Source: an uncultured Collinsella sp. | Lineage (GTDB): Bacteria; Actinomycetota; Coriobacteriia; Coriobacteriales; Coriobacteriaceae | DNA length: 14,739 nt | Assembly (NCBI GenBank): GCA_902494935.1 | Contig: CABUVH010000032.1 | Span: forward strand, 1-14,739 | Direction of reading: 5' to 3' | Shown: piece by piece, positions 12,124-14,739 of the stretch | Layout of the letters: every line of letters begins with the position of its first letter | How positions within the stretch are numbered: the stretch's first letter is position 1 | Notes under the pieces: model-generated | The model's database searches: none | What the model was told of the DNA's origin: nothing | What the model saw: the letters and a program-made list of their open reading frames with translations, nothing else | Position numbers and translations under genes: made by a program

Positions 12124-13824
12124 TTATTCGCCGGCGGGCGGTTGTGGTGCGGACGAAGACGGGGTCGAGCCCTCGCCACCATCCTGGCGCGGCTTGCGGG
12201 AACGGCGACGGCGACGGCGCTTTTGACCCTGGTCGGCCGAGCCCTCGCCACCGCGATCCTCGCGCGGCTCGCGCTCGTCACGAGCGGCGCCACGCGAAGC
12301 CTTGGCAGCCGCTCCCCCGCCATCTCCGGGACGACGGCGCGTGACCTTGACCTCGCCATCCGAGACCTGATCGGCCACGGAGGGCACTGAGGGCTTCTGT
12401 TGCGCGCCCGAGGAATGGCGACGGCGCGGACGCGGCGCGCGTTCCTCCTCGCCACGCGACTTGCCGCCCTTGTCGGCAGACGCATCGGAGGCCGAGGGGC
12501 CCTTGGAAGCGGCACCAGCCTCGCGAGCAGCTGCGGCGCGGAAGGCGTCCTCGCGCTCCTCGCTCGACAGATGACGGCGGCGGCGACGTGTGGGGTTCAT
12601 GCCACCGCCGCGGTTCTGCTGCTGGGGCTGCTGGACCTCGCGCTCGCGAGAGGCGTTCTTGCCCGCGGCTGCAGCCTCGGTAGCATCGCCCGAGCCCGCG
12701 CGCTTGCGGCGGCGACGGGCACCGGCGGCCTCCTCGGCCTCGGGTGCCTCGGCCTTGCCGCGGCCCTTTCCGCGGCCACGGCCCTCGCCCTGACCCTGAC
12801 CGGCGCGAGCATCGGATTCAGCATCGCGACGACGGCGCTTGGGCATCGACGTGCCGGCCAGACGGTCGGCACTCGACAGGCCATCGCCCACGTCGACGCC
12901 GTTCTCGCGATCGAGCTCCATGAGCGCCAGGCGCATCTCGGGCGATTCGATGCGCTCGAGCACGTCGCGCGTCACGCAGTCGGGGCGGCAGTTGCAGCCC
13001 TGCTCGGCGGCCTTCTTTTTGCAACCCTCCGAGCACGTCATATCGGCCAGGTTGACCTTAAAGACTTTGCCGTTCTCCAGGCGCAGCACCAGCTGCTCAC
13101 GCGGCGTGTCATACTCCTGGATACGCGCCTTACCGAGCGGCGTATCGATGAGCGTCTTCTTTTTGGGCGCACGGCTCTTAAAGTCCTTGTACGCCTCGAA
13201 CTCATAACGCAGGCAGCACATCAGGCGGCCGCACACGCCGCTGATCTTGGACGAGTTGAGCGGCAGGTCCTGCTCTTTTGCCATGCGGATCGAGACGGGC
13301 TCAAACTGTCCGCCAAAGCGCGTGCAGCAGAGCTCCTGTCCGCACTGGGCATAGCCGCCCACCAGGCGGGTCTCGTCGCGCACGCCGATCTGGCGCATGT
13401 CGACGCGAATGTGCAGCGTCGAGGACAGATCCTTGACGAGCTGGCGAAAATCGACGCGCTCCTCGGCCGCAAAGTAGAACACGGCCTTCTCGCCGCCAAA
13501 CAGGTACTCGACGCCCACCGGCTTCATCTCGAGGTCGAGCTCCTTGACCAGGCGGCGGAAGTCGACCATGGCCTCGTCGCCCTGGATGGCCAGGTCGTCG
13601 GCAAGCTGCAGGTCGATGTCGCTCGCCACGCGCAGCACGGGCTTGAGCGGCTGACCGATCTCGTCTTGCGGCACCTCAAAGGGATCGGCAGTGACCAGGC
13701 CGATCTCGGTTCCGCGCTCGGTGGAGCAAATGGCATAATCGGCCTCGAGGATATCCAGATCCTGCGGGTCGAACCACAGGTCGCGCGAGGCGTAGGTAAA
13801 CTTAACGGGTACGACTAACGGCAT
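12124..13824 (-). CDS. ricT: RicT (YaaT/PSP1 family) with long Arg-rich C-terminal tail
   Basis: In B. subtilis RicT works with RicA and RicF, carries Fe-S clusters and promotes RNase Y processing of mRNAs, affecting competence and sporulation. Residues 1-260 match the PSP1 core: VKFTYASRDLWFDP, VEYLFGGEKAVFYFAAEERV, VDMRQIGVRDETRLVGG, then the cysteine motifs CGQELCC (161-167) and CGRLMCC (198-204). A further Cys group (264, 268, 277, 279, 283) follows, then about 240 low-complexity residues (327-566) with six basic clusters, such as RRRRKR at 370-375 and KRRRRRRSRKPR at 535-546. The B. subtilis protein is about 275 residues, so the tail doubles the length. The start ATG overlaps the holB stop by ten bases and has AGGAAGG seven bases upstream. 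Confidence 0.93.
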   Translation of the reverse strand: MPLVVPVKFTYASRDLWFDPQDLDILEADYAICSTERGTEIGLVTADPFEVPQDEIGQPLKPVLRVASDIDLQLADDLAIQGDEAMVDFRRLVKELDLEMKPVGVEYLFGGEKAVFYFAAEERVDFRQLVKDLSSTLHIRVDMRQIGVRDETRLVGGYAQCGQELCCTRFGGQFEPVSIRMAKEQDLPLNSSKISGVCGRLMCCLRYEFEAYKDFKSRAPKKKTLIDTPLGKARIQEYDTPREQLVLRLENGKVFKVNLADMTCSEGCKKKAAEQGCNCRPDCVTRDVLERIESPEMRLALMELDRENGVDVGDGLSSADRLAGTSMPKRRRRDAESDARAGQGQGEGRGRGKGRGKAEAPEAEEAAGARRRRKRAGSGDATEAAAAGKNASREREVQQPQQQNRGGGMNPTRRRRRHLSSEEREDAFRAAAAREAGAASKGPSASDASADKGGKSRGEEERAPRPRRRHSSGAQQKPSVPSVADQVSDGEVKVTRRRPGDGGGAAAKASRGAARDEREPREDRGGEGSADQGQKRRRRRRSRKPRQDGGEGSTPSSSAPQPPAGE

Positions 13825-14739
13825 TTCAGTGCCTTCCTGATATCGAACAGCATGACCTCGATGGCCAGCTGGGGAGCAACGTTTCTGGCGATGTTGCGCT
13901 CGGCGGTCGCGACCGCCTCGAGCGCCCGGGTGGCACCCGCAACATTCGTCGCGGCGGCAAGCCGACCGATCGTGTCGCGCACGTCTTCGTTCACGACGTC
14001 GGCCGCCTCGTCCTGAAGTGTCAGCAGCACGTCGCGCATGAGCGTCCGTGCGCTCGCCAGCGCTTCCATGATACCCGAACGCTCGCGCGCGTTGAGTTCG
14101 CGCTTGTTACGGTCCTCAAGCTGCTTCAATGCTCCACGCGACAGGTAATCGGCGTTTTGCTCGAGCACCTTTTCCTGCGTGGACTTGACCTCGGCGAGCG
14201 GCGCCTTGACGGCGACGATGAGCGACTTGGCGCGACTGAGCACATCGGCCTCGTCGGCAGCGATGAGAGAATCGATGGCGCGGACCATCTGGCGGCGAGC
14301 ATCCTGGCGCTCGGCACTCTTAAGGAACTCGATGCCGCGCGTGGGGCTCCCCGCCACGGCGACCGCCATGCGGCAACGCGCGAGGTCCTGACCCGTCGCG
14401 CGACTCACGGCACGCGCGGCCACGGCGGGCGACACCAGCCGAAACGGCACGCACTGGCAGCGGCTCACGATGGTGGGCAGCATCACGTCGGCGGAGGTGC
14501 CCAGCAGGATAAACATGACGCCCTCGGGCGGCTCCTCGAGCGTTTTGAGCAGTGCGTTGGCGGTGTTGGCACGCAGTTGCTCGGCACGGTCGATGATGTA
14601 GACCTTGGCCTTGGCACGAATGGGCGCCAGCGGCACGTCGTCGAGCAGCTCGCGGGTCTGCGCGATGAGGTAGCCCGTAGCACTTTCGGGCGTGTAATAG
14701 TGCACGTCGGGATGCGTATGGCGGGCGACGCGCACGCAG
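13815..14739 (-). CDS. holB: DNA polymerase III delta-prime subunit (5' end cut by window)
   Basis: Delta-prime is a non-motor subunit of the clamp loader that opens the sliding clamp for the replicative polymerase. About 308 codons are visible. They begin within the AAA+ domain at HPDVHYYTPESATGYLIAQT and continue with KVYIIDRAEQLRANTANALL, KTLEEPPEGVMFILLGTS and the LPTIVSRCQ sensor-1 / SRC region. The helical collar domain follows, down to IEVMLFDIRKALKCR. The N-terminal part with the P-loop position and zinc module is outside the window, so the GTG near 14735 is internal and not the start. The stop overlaps the ricT start in the sequence ATGCCGTTAG, giving tight translational coupling. 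The holB-ricT order is also found in Firmicutes such as B. subtilis. Confidence 0.94.
   Translation of the reverse strand, partial: CVRVARHTHPDVHYYTPESATGYLIAQTRELLDDVPLAPIRAKAKVYIIDRAEQLRANTANALLKTLEEPPEGVMFILLGTSADVMLPTIVSRCQCVPFRLVSPAVAARAVSRATGQDLARCRMAVAVAGSPTRGIEFLKSAERQDARRQMVRAIDSLIAADEADVLSRAKSLIVAVKAPLAEVKSTQEKVLEQNADYLSRGALKQLEDRNKRELNARERSGIMEALASARTLMRDVLLTLQDEAADVVNEDVRDTIGRLAAATNVAGATRALEAVATAERNIARNVAPQLAIEVMLFDIRKALKCR

Noticed and set aside
12400..13818. A 472-codon plus-strand frame rich in Ala, Leu and Arg
   Set aside because: It is the antisense of ricT. Its composition mirrors the Arg/Ala-rich tail, and no ribosome binding site precedes it.

Overview
The window looks like chromosomal DNA from a high-GC actinobacterium of the class Coriobacteriia, most likely Collinsella or a close relative. 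This is inferred from base composition, the gene set and remembered family resemblance, not from a database search. All thirteen protein genes I can support lie on the minus strand, so transcription runs from high to low coordinates. The long open frames on the plus strand are antisense shadows of high-GC genes. I see no tRNA, rRNA, CRISPR array or transposase.

In transcription order, the first cluster (14739 to 10095) is holB (partial) - ricT - comF - a protein with an AbiEi-like N-terminal half and a DUF559/Vsr-like nuclease half. holB and ricT overlap by 10 bases and their adjacency is widely conserved. RicT carries a 240-residue Arg-rich tail and an extra Cys cluster. The comF ribosome binding site lies inside a 12-bp hairpin. 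Just beyond the last gene lies a 225-bp non-coding element (9840-10064) bounded by 51-bp inverted repeats matching at 45 of 51 positions. It is the least explained structure in the window.

Next comes a single substrate-binding lipoprotein gene (8337-9344) with its own promoter, an unusually long open leader and a strong terminator. A second cluster runs from hpf (ribosome hibernation) through degV, a beta-hydroxyacid dehydrogenase with a His/Cys-rich metal-binding tail, a small membrane protein and a HEAT-repeat-like protein to an NAD-type isocitrate dehydrogenase (2984). An intrinsic terminator sits between hpf and degV, so the five downstream genes may depend on readthrough.

Finally come a membrane-anchored SurA-N-like protein (1775-2857) with its own terminator, and a GlcNAc-type PTS EIIC gene that runs off the left edge. 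The 535-base region upstream of the EIIC gene is rich in operator-like signals: a near-consensus cre site, TGGT-N4-ACCA sites like those of GntR/HutC amino-sugar regulators, and a 12-bp direct repeat spaced two helical turns apart next to a possible -10 box.
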